A stretch of 64,000 nucleotides of DNA from Perilla frutescens (Eukaryota; Streptophyta; Magnoliopsida; Lamiales; Lamiaceae): the NCBI GenBank assembly GCA_026008535.1, contig BRKX01000012.1, forward strand, positions 24,953,848 to 25,017,847, in the 5' to 3' direction. A program made the position numbers and the translations under genes. The notes under the pieces are model-generated. The model did not search any database. It was not told where the DNA came from and saw only the letters and a list, made by a program, of their open reading frames with translations. Position 1 is the stretch's first letter. Every line of letters starts with the position of its first letter. Of the stretch, positions 24,162 through 35,131 are shown piece after piece.

Positions 24162-25336
24162 TAATTAATCAAAATATAAAATATATAGGCCAATCCAAAT
24201 CACAATTGCATAAAAAAAATAAATCGTGCACTGCATGGTTAAGTCTGTTAGATTTTATGGATATTTTTGTATATTTGGTAATTAGATTAAATTTTTCGAA
24301 GCAATTTTTGACTCTACAACTACAAACCACATGAGATAAATTAATTTTTTTTGCACCATTTTTTATAGCATCCTTATTATTGATTCCAAGGCGATATTGA
24401 ATTATTTGATTGTTTAAATAATTATGATGATTATTGTTATATATATGAAAATAAAGTTCAATTTTTTAATCTATTAATTTTTTTATACGTTTGTTTCACA
24501 CACCTACATGTGTATTGCAAATATATATCTAACCATGATTAAGTTTTGCTTTTAATTTTTTAATCATGATAAAATAAAATAATATCGAGTATCGCGCGAG
24601 AGACATACTAGTTTATATTCAAGTACGTATTCGGTATTCTTTTCGAAGTTTGAAATTATGCCTCATTCTTCTATGTACATTAAGTAATTTATCATTTTAA
24701 ATTTTTAAACTTCCTCTATATTAAACGTGTCTAACTGATAAATTATGTATACAACTTTTTACCCTTCATATCTTTAATTGATTACAAAAATGCTCCTACA
24801 CGATCAAATTAATTTAATGTAATGCATTTTGATAATGATGTACATTTTGTTTCATTTGAGAAAATAATCTTCAACACTCATTATAATAAAACAATTCCCA
24901 ATGCAAATGTTATATATATCTAAAATATATTATCGAACCTCTATAACTTATACACTTTATTAAAATATTTACTTATAATGTACAAAGTATATGTATATAT
25001 CATAAATTCATAACTAGTTACGATAAACATGCATGAGCAAACTAACAAAAAATAACACCAAAACCAACCCATACCTACCTACAACATGTCTATCAAAATA
25101 TCGCCTTTTTTTAAGAAGATATCAAAACATCCTCATAAACTATAAAAGCTCACTACCACAATCTAAAAACTTCTACAACAACAATTTTTCGCATTTCTCT
25201 ACGAAGATATATAAAACGTACAAACCCACGGCATTGTGCTTATGTGGCCATCAAATAATTGAATGGATATTTTTTTTTGGCGTATTGCATGTGGAACACC
25301 GAATCACCAAGCAAAATCAAGTCCCACGTGGCATCA
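24162..25336. other. AT-rich intergenic DNA; Helitron-like 3' end at 24608
   Basis: No gene is visible. GAGACATACTAGTT (CTAG at 24608-24611) with preceding ATCGCGCGAG matches the end of the intact Helitron 3' terminus at 56331, but the hairpin has decayed. The part next to 25337 is the 3' flank of the lectin receptor gene. Confidence 0.45.
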
Positions 25337-27322
25337 CTAGAATGGAGCACAAGAGTACCCACTGCATAACCCTGTGGTGCTGCTGTAGGGGAACAGCGAA
25401 ACGGGTCGACTCGGCGGCAACTCGGGCACTGGTCTCTCAAAATTCAAGTACTCCACCACCTCCTCCATGCTAGGCCTCCCTTTGTTGTCATTCAACGTGC
25501 ACATCAACCCTACTTCCAAAACCCGGATGGCTTGATCCGGGTTCACGACCGGGCCCATACTCCGGTCTACTAACTTTGACTTCTCATCGTTCTCGTGCAT
25601 GGCCCATGCAAGATCCAACAGATCTAGCTCGCCTGGGCCAAACTTCCTACACCCCCGACCCGATACAACTTCCAATATCAAAATTCCTAACTCAAAAACA
25701 TCGACTTTCTGACTAACTGAGGACTCGAACCGAGTTGACTCAGTCGATGATAAAACGAACCCGAAATCCCCTAGAATTGCCCTAAAGCTAACATCAATAA
25801 AAACACTACTAGCTTTCAAATTCTTGTGAGCCAAGCCCTTGGAGTGTAGATAGATTAATGCCTCGACCACATCCTTAACAACCTTAAACCGCCTAGTCCA
25901 CGGCAACACTCCAAATCCAAACAACCACTTATCAAGACTCCCATTAGGCACAAAATCGTAAACAACAATAATTTCTTGACGATCAAAGCACCATCCCCTA
26001 ACGGAGACTAAATTGGGGTGTCGAATCTTACCAATTGACTTAATTTCTTTAATCATTCTGCACCTATCTGGTCCACGTGGGCTTAAAAACTCTCTCGAAA
26101 AACGTTTCACGGCCACGTGGCACCCATTCAACAAAGCACCCTTATATGTAACACTCTTAGTGTCACTTCCCAAAACTTGCAACTCACCAAATCCTCGCGT
26201 AGCGGAAGAGATCTCACCTAAACTGAATTTTCGGGCCCGGTTCGGCGGGCTGGGCCGCTGCATTTCCTTGGCCACGACGGCGATCTCGTCGGAATCGTTA
26301 TTCTCTTTCTTTTTTCTGCTCAAGTACAAGTTGATCATGATCACTAGCACGAGAACTACAACAGCTACAAAAATGTAGAAACTGCTTGGCGTTTTGAGAG
26401 GAATATTTTCATAATCATCGACTATAATCTTGCTCGCGCAGCTCTCTATCGACGGAACCCGAAGAAGGGCCCGACTAACAGAAGTGAAATTCCACGAACA
26501 AATGTTGTGAATCTGCGTGTGATAATTATCTCCAGTGGAGCCCGAAAACCCGATAAACATGTATTCATTTAAATAGGGCGAGAGATCAACATTACCCGAA
26601 TAAACAGCTCTATTAGGACGGGCTTTTCCATCGGGCCCGAGATAGATTTCCAAGAGCTTCATGTTCCCATCATAGATTATCCAAGCCCGATGCACCGTTC
26701 CATCATTGAGACGGACTCCGAAGCTCGAAACATTGATCGCCGTTGTGGAAACTATGCTGCCAAGATTGATGCCTACGTGATTATCGTTAGGGTCCCCGAA
26801 CTCAGGGTTCATGCGGGTGTCGAACTCGACACCGACTACTTTGTATTCATCCTCGCATGCATCGTTCAGCATGCCGAGCCACGGCCCGGGCCTGCCGACC
26901 GTGAACTCGTCGGGGACGATGATGAAGCTCAAGCCGCCCGAGGCAGAGATGTCATCGGAGGTGTTGGACTGACTCTGGATTTGGAAGGAGAATGTTGTGT
27001 CGAAGGATGCCGGGAAACGCGAGTGCGGGTCGAAGAGGCGGATTGGAGAGGAGTAGATTGCTCTGCCGGCGGATGATCGGAGATGGGTTTCTGGGATTTG
27101 GATGCAGGTCCGGCCCGTTTGGGATGGGATTGCGGCGCTGCCTAAGAGTGTGATGTCTTGATTGATGATTCTTGGATTGTTCGGGCTGAAATCGGGGAAG
27201 GAGAGGCGCTTTGTGAGGGTTATTTCGGGCCCAGGATTACGGTTCTTGTTTGAGGATTGGATTGAGTTTGGGATTGTAGTAGTGAGGATGATTGATAAGA
27301 TGATAATTTTATGGAGAAACAT
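25337..27322 (-). CDS. L-type lectin receptor-like kinase, probable pseudokinase
   Basis: This is an intronless gene for a 661-residue plasma-membrane receptor of the plant L-type lectin receptor kinase family, which senses extracellular cues. Residues 1-23 are a signal peptide. A legume-lectin domain spans about 35-285, with VGVEFDT (E166, D168), DPNDNHVGIN (177-186) and FIGFSGSTG; possible N-glycosylation sites are N120, N197 and N278. A membrane helix spans about 313-336, followed by a KKK stop-transfer. The kinase-like domain runs about 370-630. The VAVK lysine (K406), the likely helix-C glutamate (E426) and DFG (519-521) are present. However, the catalytic HRD motif reads HKN (499-501), the glycine loop is degenerate (GSDTKSV), and the activation segment is about half normal length with no APE motif before DVFELG. 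Phosphotransfer is therefore unlikely, and a signalling scaffold role is inferred. The frame is fully open, so the gene is probably functional. Subfamily not assigned. Confidence 0.93.
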   Translation of the reverse strand: MFLHKIIILSIILTTTIPNSIQSSNKNRNPGPEITLTKRLSFPDFSPNNPRIINQDITLLGSAAIPSQTGRTCIQIPETHLRSSAGRAIYSSPIRLFDPHSRFPASFDTTFSFQIQSQSNTSDDISASGGLSFIIVPDEFTVGRPGPWLGMLNDACEDEYKVVGVEFDTRMNPEFGDPNDNHVGINLGSIVSTTAINVSSFGVRLNDGTVHRAWIIYDGNMKLLEIYLGPDGKARPNRAVYSGNVDLSPYLNEYMFIGFSGSTGDNYHTQIHNICSWNFTSVSRALLRVPSIESCASKIIVDDYENIPLKTPSSFYIFVAVVVLVLVIMINLYLSRKKKENNDSDEIAVVAKEMQRPSPPNRARKFSLGEISSATRGFGELQVLGSDTKSVTYKGALLNGCHVAVKRFSREFLSPRGPDRCRMIKEIKSIGKIRHPNLVSVRGWCFDRQEIIVVYDFVPNGSLDKWLFGFGVLPWTRRFKVVKDVVEALIYLHSKGLAHKNLKASSVFIDVSFRAILGDFGFVLSSTESTRFESSVSQKVDVFELGILILEVVSGRGCRKFGPGELDLLDLAWAMHENDEKSKLVDRSMGPVVNPDQAIRVLEVGLMCTLNDNKGRPSMEEVVEYLNFERPVPELPPSRPVSLFPYSSTTGLCSGYSCAPF

Positions 27323-27708
27323 GATTGATTGGGAAGAGGATTAATTTGAAGATGGAGAAAAAGTGGAGTGAGAATGTTGCTCTTTGATTAATTTGTGGAG
27401 GTTTGCATTTTTATGGTCATGTGATGTGAGGAAGAGACGTATGGTTTTTGAAAATGTGGTCCTCCAAATTATTTTGTCTCGATTAATAACATGGATTTTA
27501 GTTTTTTGTTTGGTTTGTATTTTTGTTTTTATTTATTATAAATCTTATAATTGTGAAGAATAAGGGTATCAAGTCGTGTCGTCCCTAAAAAAATTGAAAA
27601 AAAAATCTGTTGTAATTAATGTTAAATCATGCTTATTTGAGTACTGGATGCATTTTTAGAATTGTAAAAAGGCGTCAATTAGAAATAGAGGAATATACTC
27701 ATGTACGA
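27323..27708 (-). promoter_or_regulatory. Upstream region of the lectin receptor gene
   Basis: This stretch holds the leader and proximal promoter by position. The roughly 60 bases before the ATG are rich in CT on the minus strand, as in many plant 5' leaders. No specific binding site is claimed. Confidence 0.4.
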
Positions 27709-27881
27709 ATATGAGAACGGGTTTGTTTAGTGTAATTTTAGTGCTTTTCTTACTGTATTTTGATGTAATTTTTTAATTTTTTTTTAATGCTTTTCTTATT
27801 GTATTTTAGTGCTAGATGATTTAGCACCAAAATAAAATAAGAAAAGCACTGAAATTACACTAAACAAGTCCGTTCTCACAC
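27709..27881. mobile_element. Foldback MITE upstream of the lectin receptor gene
   Basis: Arms of about 50 bases are inverted copies of each other: GAGAACGGGTTTGTTTAGTG on the left and, on the minus strand, GAGAACGGACTTGTTTAGTG on the right. Both continue with TAATTTYAGTGCTTTTCTTA. The transcript would form a long hairpin. A target duplication was not clear, so the superfamily is open. Confidence 0.7.
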
Positions 27882-27913
27882 CAAACTTAGTTCCTATTAT
27901 AATCAACCCCATA

Positions 27914-30480
27914 TAGGGCTATAAACGAGCCGAGTCGAGTCGAGTATCATTGAGCTTGAGCTCGACTCGTTTAACTGCTCGTGAGCTCGAGCTCGACTCG
28001 AGCTTTATACTCGAGCTCGAGCTCGGCTCGAGAAGAAAATTATGTACTCGAGCTCGACTCGAGCTCGAATTGAGCTCGACTCGTTTATTTGTTATTCGAG
28101 CCTAACTCGAGCTCGAGCTCGATACTCGACTCGAGTTTGAGCTCGAACATCGACTCGAGATGTTCGAGCTCGAACTCGATTACTCGACTCGAGTTTGAGC
28201 TCGAACATCGACTCGAGCTCGAACTCGATTACTCGACTCGAGTTTGGCTCGTTAATGATATATTCGAGTTCAACTCGAGCTCGACTCGTTTATATATTCG
28301 AGTCCGACTCGAAATTAAGCTCGGCTTGTTTATCTGGAACTAAAAAAAATCAACAATAATAACCCCACATATTAATAAAATTCCTAAAATATAATACACT
28401 CCAAATCAACACGAAATCCACAAAAAAAAAAAATTGTGGCAAAGTTTCATAAATATATGATAGAAATATGAAGTAATGTTTCAACTTCAAGTCTTCAAGT
28501 CTCCACCAAAAATATCAAAAAGTCTACATTATATTAGTTAAAAATATAATTTTATTTTATATTTATTTCTTAATGGATTGAAGAATGAAGAATATTAATT
28601 TGTGAATATTAGTCTTGATTTTTGTCATTTTATTTTTTTTCATTATTACTTAAGAAGGTATAATAATTTAAAATGTAGTTAAGAAATATTATATATATAT
28701 ATAAATATTTTGAGTATATAGTATCTCGATTCTCGGATATATAAAATAGAGTAATATAAATATATAAATTACTATATATTTACAAATTATATGATATATT
28801 ACTAATGTATTTCGATACATTAGTATTGTTAGTTGTTACTAACTTATATTGACTTTGATCAACTAATTGATTTTGTTAATATAGGATAGAATAATATTAC
28901 TAATTACTATGTATATATAATATTGATATATGATATAACTTTGAAAATATTAGTTAAGAAATAACAATTATTGATTTCAATTAATATTTTAGTTAAGTAT
29001 AATTTAGAAGTTAATATTAGTCATTGTTTCCGTTATATTAGTTAAAAATATAATTTTATTTTATATTTATTTCTTAATGGATTGAAGAATGAAGAATATT
29101 AATTTGTGAATATTAGTCTTGATTTTTGTCATTTTTTTTTCATTATTACTTAAGAAGATATAATAATTTAAAATGTAGTTAAGAAATATTATATATATAT
29201 ATATATATAAATATTTTGAGTAAATAGTATCTCGATTCTCGGATATATAAAATAGAGTAATATAAATATATAAATTACTACATATTTACAAATTATATGA
29301 TATATTACTATTGATTTCGATACATTAGTATTGTTAGTTGTTACTAACTTATATTGACTTTGATCAACTAATTGATTTTGTTAATATAGGATAGAATAAT
29401 ATTACTAATTACTATGTATATATAATATTGATATATGATATAACTTTGAAAATATTAGTTAAGAAATAACAATTATTGATTTCAATTAATATTTCAGTTA
29501 AGTATAATTTAGAAGTTAATATTAGTCATTGTTTCCATTATATTAGTTAAAAATATAATTTTATTTTATATTTATTTCTTAATGGATTGAAGAATGAAGA
29601 ATATTAATTTGTGAATATTAGTCTTGATTTTTGTCATTTTTTTTTTCATTATTACTTAAGAAGGTATAATAATTTAAAATGTAGTTAAGAAATATTATAT
29701 ATATATAAATATTTTGAGTATATAGTATCTCGATTCTCGGATATATAAAATAGAGTAATATAAATATATAAATTACTATATATTTACAAATTATATGATA
29801 TATTACTATTGATTTCGATACATTAGTATTGTTAGTTGTTACTAACTTATATTGACTTTGATCAACTAATTGATTTTATTAATTTCATTTAATATTTCAT
29901 GTAAAGTATTATTTTTCATAATATTTGGTTAATATTAATATTTATTTTGATAATATAGTATTAATTAAAACTATTATTTTATTTTATATTTATTATTTAA
30001 TCCACCTTGATCGATGCACACATATCAAATTTTCAATGAATTGAAATATTATTTCATTTCATAGTTTTTATTTAATTAATTAAGAAGTTTTAAATCTAAT
30101 ACCAGTAATGTATATTAATTACCATTGATTCCATTTTATTATTAATTAGAAATTTTAACAAAAATAAATTTTATTTTAAAAACATTAGAAAAAGCTCGAT
30201 TAACTGCTCGTGAGACAGCTCGATTAACTACTCGCGAGACAGCTCGTTTAACTACTCGCGAAACAGCTCGATTAACTACTCGTGAGACAGCTCAATTAAC
30301 TACTCGCGAGCTTCACGAGCCGAGTAAGCTCGCGAGCTTCTCGAGCCGAGCACCCCCAAGCTCGAGCTCGTTTAGCGAGCTCGAGCTCGACTCGTTTACG
30401 AGCCGAGTCACGTTCGAGCGAGTTTTTTTCGAGTCGATCTCCGAGTATCTCACGAGTAGCTTGACTCTTTTACAGCCCTA
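27914..30480. mobile_element. hAT-type element, 8-bp target duplication
   Basis: Ends TAGGGCTATAAACGAG and, inverted, TAGGGCTGTAAAAGAG. The eight bases ACCCCATA flank both sides (27906-27913 and 30481-30488), as expected for hAT. The subterminal 400 bases on the left and 300 on the right are packed with GAGCTCGA and ACTCGAG repeats in both orientations. The middle is AT-rich and holds a 505-bp tandem repeat. There is no transposase, so it is non-autonomous at 2.57 kb. The open frame at 28089-28343 only reads the GAGCTCGA repeats. Confidence 0.8.
28530..29880. repeat. 505-bp tandem repeat inside the hAT element, 2.7 copies
   Basis: Units start at about 28531, 29035 and 29540 with ATATTAGTTAAAAATATAAT. 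The third stops after roughly 340 bases. The copies differ by only a few bases and by (TA)n length, so the expansion is fairly recent. Confidence 0.9.
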
Positions 30481-30483
30481 ACC

Positions 30484-30518
<35 letters not shown>

Positions 30519-30521
<3 letters not shown>

Positions 30522-32069
30522 TAAATGTATAGAAAGAGGCAAAAGTAAATAGTAATTGGGAAAAAGAGGCGAGATATAAGGGTATAGTAGTTTCATGGGC
30601 AATTTGAAGTGTAAATGTCTTGAATACCCTTATGACACACTTATCCCCACACTCCAATCATTAGATAATTGTACATTTTACATTTTTTTAATAACTAAAC
30701 ATTAAATGCACCCACACCTAACATATAAAAAATAAAAAAATGATCGATACTGAATAAATAAGAGTAACGACAAGCTCTTAAAGACTACCGTTATGCATTA
30801 ACGAAACATTTATAAAGAACAAAATGCATAACGATTGGTCATTTAATGATTAAATATTTTAGTTGCCAGTAACGAAAATATTATGTTGGCCATTTAATGA
30901 TTAAATATTTTAGTTATCAATAACGAAACATTATGTTGGCCATTTAATTATGCATAACGAAAATGCATCAACATAACGTTGACCATTTAATTATGCATAA
31001 CAAAAATTCATAAAATATTTTCGTTATTAAATGATTAACGAAACATATATAAAAACAAACAAAATGCATAATGATTGATTAATTATGCATAACGATTGTA
31101 GTATTTTTTAAAAGATAACTTTTTTGCATTAAGTTTTTGCATAACGATTGATTAATTTTTGCATAACTTTTTGCATAACGAAAATGAAATTATAATTCAT
31201 TTTCGTTATGCAAAAAGTTATCTTTTAAATTTCATTTTCATTATAGTTAAATTATAGTTTCATTTTCATTATGATTAACGATCGATTTATTTTCATTATG
31301 ATTAACGATTGATTCATTTTCATTATGATTAACAAAAGTTTAAAAATATTAATAATGATTAAAATAAAGCCATAACACAAATGTCATTATAAATTGATTA
31401 ACGAAAGTTTAAAAAATATGAATAACGATTATGAATTGATTAACGAAAGTAATTAAATTGATGTAATGAAATTAAATTAAATTATAATTGAGGCATAACG
31501 ATAATTTAAATAAAGTCATAACAGTAATTTAAAATAAAGTCATAACTATAATTAAGATAAATGTCTAACTTTAAATTAAAAACTCATAACGAAAGTTGAA
31601 TTAATTATCATTATGCCACCGAAAGTTAAAAAAAATGTCTAACGAAAGTTAAAAAATGCCTAACGAAAGTCATATAATTATATTAACGATTAGTTAATAG
31701 TGAAGAATAACGATTAGTTAAAAGTTCAAAGTCATAAGGTTAGTCTTTATTTTGCTTGAACAATAATGCATAACGATTGTCTTGGGCAATTATCGTTAAT
31801 GCATTATGCATTAACGATACTTTATTCGTTATCGTTATTTTATTCATTATCGTTATTATATTAACTATCATTATGCATTATCGTTATTTTGTTCTTTATG
31901 CATGGAAAGTAAAGTGTGTAAGACACTTTTCTGAAAAAGTGAGAGAATATTCAGCTTTTGTGGTCAAAGGGTTTAAATATAGTACAAATTGCCCAAATAA
32001 CTACTATAGTGTTAAAATTTGTCCAACTATCTAAATTTTAAAATTAAATTGTCTAGATAAAAATTTATC

Positions 32070-32071
<2 letters not shown>
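30519..32071. mobile_element. Non-autonomous TIR element bounded by (TA)n tracts
   Basis: The flanks are (TA)n tracts (about 30486-30518 and 32072-32117). The block TATAGTAGTTTCATGGGCAA lies 63-87 bases inside the left end, and its inverse lies 63-87 bases inside the right end, so the ends are symmetrical even though the outermost bases have diverged. The interior is a dense TAACGA-motif array with no gene. Insertion into (TA)n recalls microsatellite-targeting elements known in grasses; superfamily not assigned. Confidence 0.6.
30770..31890. repeat. Dense TAACGA / TCGTTA motif array
   Basis: Dozens of short copies of TAACGA, often as GCATAACGA or TTAACGAAA, occur in both orientations at irregular spacing. 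This looks like subterminal repeats grown to fill a whole element, perhaps transposase-binding sites. The open frame starting at 31777 reads through the array and is not a gene. Confidence 0.75.

Positions 32072-32117
<46 letters not shown>
32072..32117. repeat. (TA)n microsatellite between two TIR elements
   Basis: About 22 TA units. It forms the right flank of the element ending at 32071 and the left flank of the one starting at 32118. Confidence 0.95.
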
Positions 32118-32119
<2 letters not shown>

Positions 32120-33289
32120 ATCCCTAGTGTGTAAATTAGGGATTTATCTTATCCATTAAAATTGTTAAATGGATGGTTTAGATCTATTTTCACTTGATTA
32201 TTTTTTATATTTAGTTTATGCATGAAAGATTATAATTGTCCATTACATATAAATTTAATGAGATCTTTTAATAGTTTTGAAACTTAATTGCCGTTTTTCA
32301 TCATGTTTCCCATTTTAGTAAAAGTTTCATTTTTTTTTATCAAATATTTGATATTTTTGTAATCAACATATGTCAATTAACAATTTTTAACATCCATGAA
32401 TTTAATATATTATGCATATCACTCTCTAAATTATTGAGAAATCAATTAAATCAATATCAATATTATTACATCGTTAGCTTTTAATTATTTTATAGTTATT
32501 TCAGAGTTAATTGTTTTAATTTATTATGTAAGTTTATTTAGTAGTTATTTAATTTAAGTTCTTAATTATTCTCCATTAATAAAATATTTTTAATAGTAAT
32601 GAATTAATATATTTTAATTAACAATATCAAAAGAACAAATTTGCTTGTTTCATACTTTGTTAATACAAAATATTAAACTACAATTACAAGTATCTTAGAT
32701 AACAAAAGTAGCATCATTATATGACTAGCTAATCGTATGTTAAAGCAATATATAATAAGAAAAAAAGCATTGTGAAGTTTAAAAATAACTTAACAATTTA
32801 TGTTGACATCAAACAACCTAAACATACACTAACTAATTAAATAAAAAAAGTATTACTGAATAGTATAAAAGCATCTAGTACATAAAAATAACAAAATAAT
32901 ATATTATGACACTAAATATTTCAACAAAAACAGAGCATTTCAAAATAAAATAAAAGCATTATATTCACAAAAAAAAAAAAAAAAACTGAATTATGAAAGA
33001 ATATGTGGATATATTATTTTAAAATCCTACTACTATAAATCTCAATCATAGAAAAAAGTATAAAAAATCACGAAATACACCATTCTTAATTTTTAAAAGA
33101 GCAAATAGATATATAAATCTCATAAAAAAAGCATTCTTAAGTGATCACTAATAAGCATATAAAAACCATCATAAATCTAAAAAAAACATTCTCAAGTTTT
33201 AAAAGAGCACATCGATATATTATTCCATAATTTTTCATGTAAAAATTTATAGTAATCCTAACAATCATAAATACAGAATCATAATTCAC

Positions 33290-33321
<32 letters not shown>

Positions 33322-34478
33322 ATTTTAAACTCTAAAAGGAGCAAAGGGGTATCTTATTTCAAAATGCTACAACTATAGATATCAACTGATCAATCTATAA
33401 TACTCTTATAAAAAGAGCATAAGAAATCACAAAAACAAGCAATTTGAAGTTTTAAAAGAGCACATTCATATATTATTTCATAATCTTTCAACTAAAAATT
33501 TATAGCAATCACTAACAATTATATATATAAAAAACACACAACATAATTCACATAAAAAGCATTATGAATTCATAAAAAAGCATTTGGATATGTTATTTAA
33601 AAAATCTACAACTATAAATTTATATATAATTGTTAGTGATTGCTAGAAATTTTTAGTTGAAAGATTATGAAATAATATATGAATGTGCTCTTTTAAAATT
33701 TTACAATGCTTGTTTTTGTGATTTATGATGCTCTTTTTATAAGAGTATTAGAGATTGATCAGTTGATATCTATAGTTGTAGCATTTTAAAATAAGATACT
33801 CCGTTGCTCAAAAAGCATTATAAATTCATAAAAGAGCATTGGGATATGTTATTTTAAAAACCTTCAACTATAAATTTCAACTCAATCTCTACTACTCGTA
33901 TAAAAAAGCATTAGAAATCGTAAAAATAGCATTCTCAATTTTTAAAAGAGCAAATGGATAAATATTATTCCATAATCTCAACAATAACTTTCAACATACT
34001 CTTAAATTAAAGTAGAATATAGGCATGCATTTATATTAACTATGCAGACTAAAACAAAATATATATATCAATGTAGTGTTACTAATTCTTTCGTCCAAGA
34101 AAATAATAAATAATACACCAATCCAAACTTTCAATAAAACCAATTAACAAATTAAAAAAAAAACGCTTACAAGGGATTTGATGCATATAGGTATCAATTA
34201 AGGTTTCAAACTCTATGTAAAAGACGGAAGTGAATTGAAGATCCTTTCAAATATGTTCCAAAATTGATAATAGGCATTTACTAGTTTTAATTAGGTGAGC
34301 ATTTAATTTCCCTTAAACACGTTATTTCTAAAAAAATACATGGTTTACAGAAATACCCTTCAGTGCATTCACATAAGAAAAAAAAGCATCATGACTACTA
34401 ACTGTTAGAATTAATACAATTCATCGATCTTATAGATTAATGACTCGGATTAATCCATAATTTACACGCTAGACACCT
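32118..34478. mobile_element. Second (TA)n-flanked TIR element
   Basis: The left end reads TGATCCCTAGTGTGTAAATT. The right end, inverted, reads AGGTGTCTAGCGTGTAAATT. CTAG lies six bases from each proposed end, and both continue with similar sequence. It follows a (TA)n tract on the left; another (TA)n tract lies about 20 bases beyond the right end. The interior is AT-rich with many AAAAGAGCA and AAAGCATT motifs and a long inverted repeat. No gene. Confidence 0.5.
33340..33808. repeat. Long inverted repeat, about 190-base arms
   Basis: The left arm, about 33340-33529, is the near-complete inverse of the right arm, about 33620-33808, with a 90-base loop. For example, ATCAACTGATCAATCTATAA on the left pairs with its inverse near 33755. 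RNA through it would fold into a long hairpin and could feed small-RNA silencing. Confidence 0.85.
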
Positions 34479-34496
34479 ATATACATGCTAACCCTC

Positions 34497-34498
<2 letters not shown>

Positions 34499-34531
<33 letters not shown>
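34499..34531. repeat. (TA)n microsatellite
   Basis: About 15 TA units directly left of the Mutator-like element. Confidence 0.95.
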
Positions 34532-34533
<2 letters not shown>

Positions 34534-34762
34534 TCAAATGAGAACCAATGTCTTGTGTAGGAAGTAGGAATTAATATGGAGCGTTGGATTAATGATTTTC
34601 TAAGGCTCAGATTAATCTCAAAAAAATGAGGTAAAAAATCCAATATTTAAAGAATTATATTAAGTCAAGGGTATATATGTCATTGTAATACATATTAAAA
34701 ATCTGCAGTAAATATATCTGTTCCATATATAGTGGGATTTATATGGAACATTTTTTTTTAAT

Positions 34763-35131
34763 TTGGACGGTTTTTCCAACTTTTTTTTTACAGAGTTGTA
34801 TCTATCGGTGTTTCATATTTTAATTCATCACACACATGTTCAACATTCTTATTGCTTGGGTCTCTTACGGTTGAAGAAATCGTTTTTAGATTATAGACAA
34901 GTTACTTTGTCGGATTTCATCGGTCTGTTTCATATTTTTTTATCGGTGTCCACTTTGTCGGATTTCGTCGGTCTGTTTGTTCATCTGGAGGAGTCATTTT
35001 TCAGAAGTTCTTATTCCATCGTATATTACCATCACTCCAATTTTCATCTGATTATGGAAGATACAGGTATTATGTTCTCCATAAATGGTGTAGAGATATT
35101 GGTGGAATCTGGTAGGGACGCGTATGTCTGA
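34763..35131 (+). other. 122-codon open frame in the Mutator-like element, unrecognised
   Basis: This frame starts at 34763 and ends inside the first unit of the 440-bp array with IMEDTGIMFSINGVEILVES. The corresponding part of later units carries stops. It contains repeated SDFIGLF / SDFVGLF segments. I do not recognise it; it may be a remnant of element coding sequence or chance. Confidence 0.2.

Noticed and set aside
28089..28343. 84-codon Ser/Glu/Leu-rich frame
   Set aside because: It translates the GAGCTCGA repeat of the hAT element.
27914..34500. CRISPR-like or regularly spaced arrays
   Set aside because: The repeats are irregularly spaced transposon motifs in a plant nuclear genome; no unique spacers of constant length exist.
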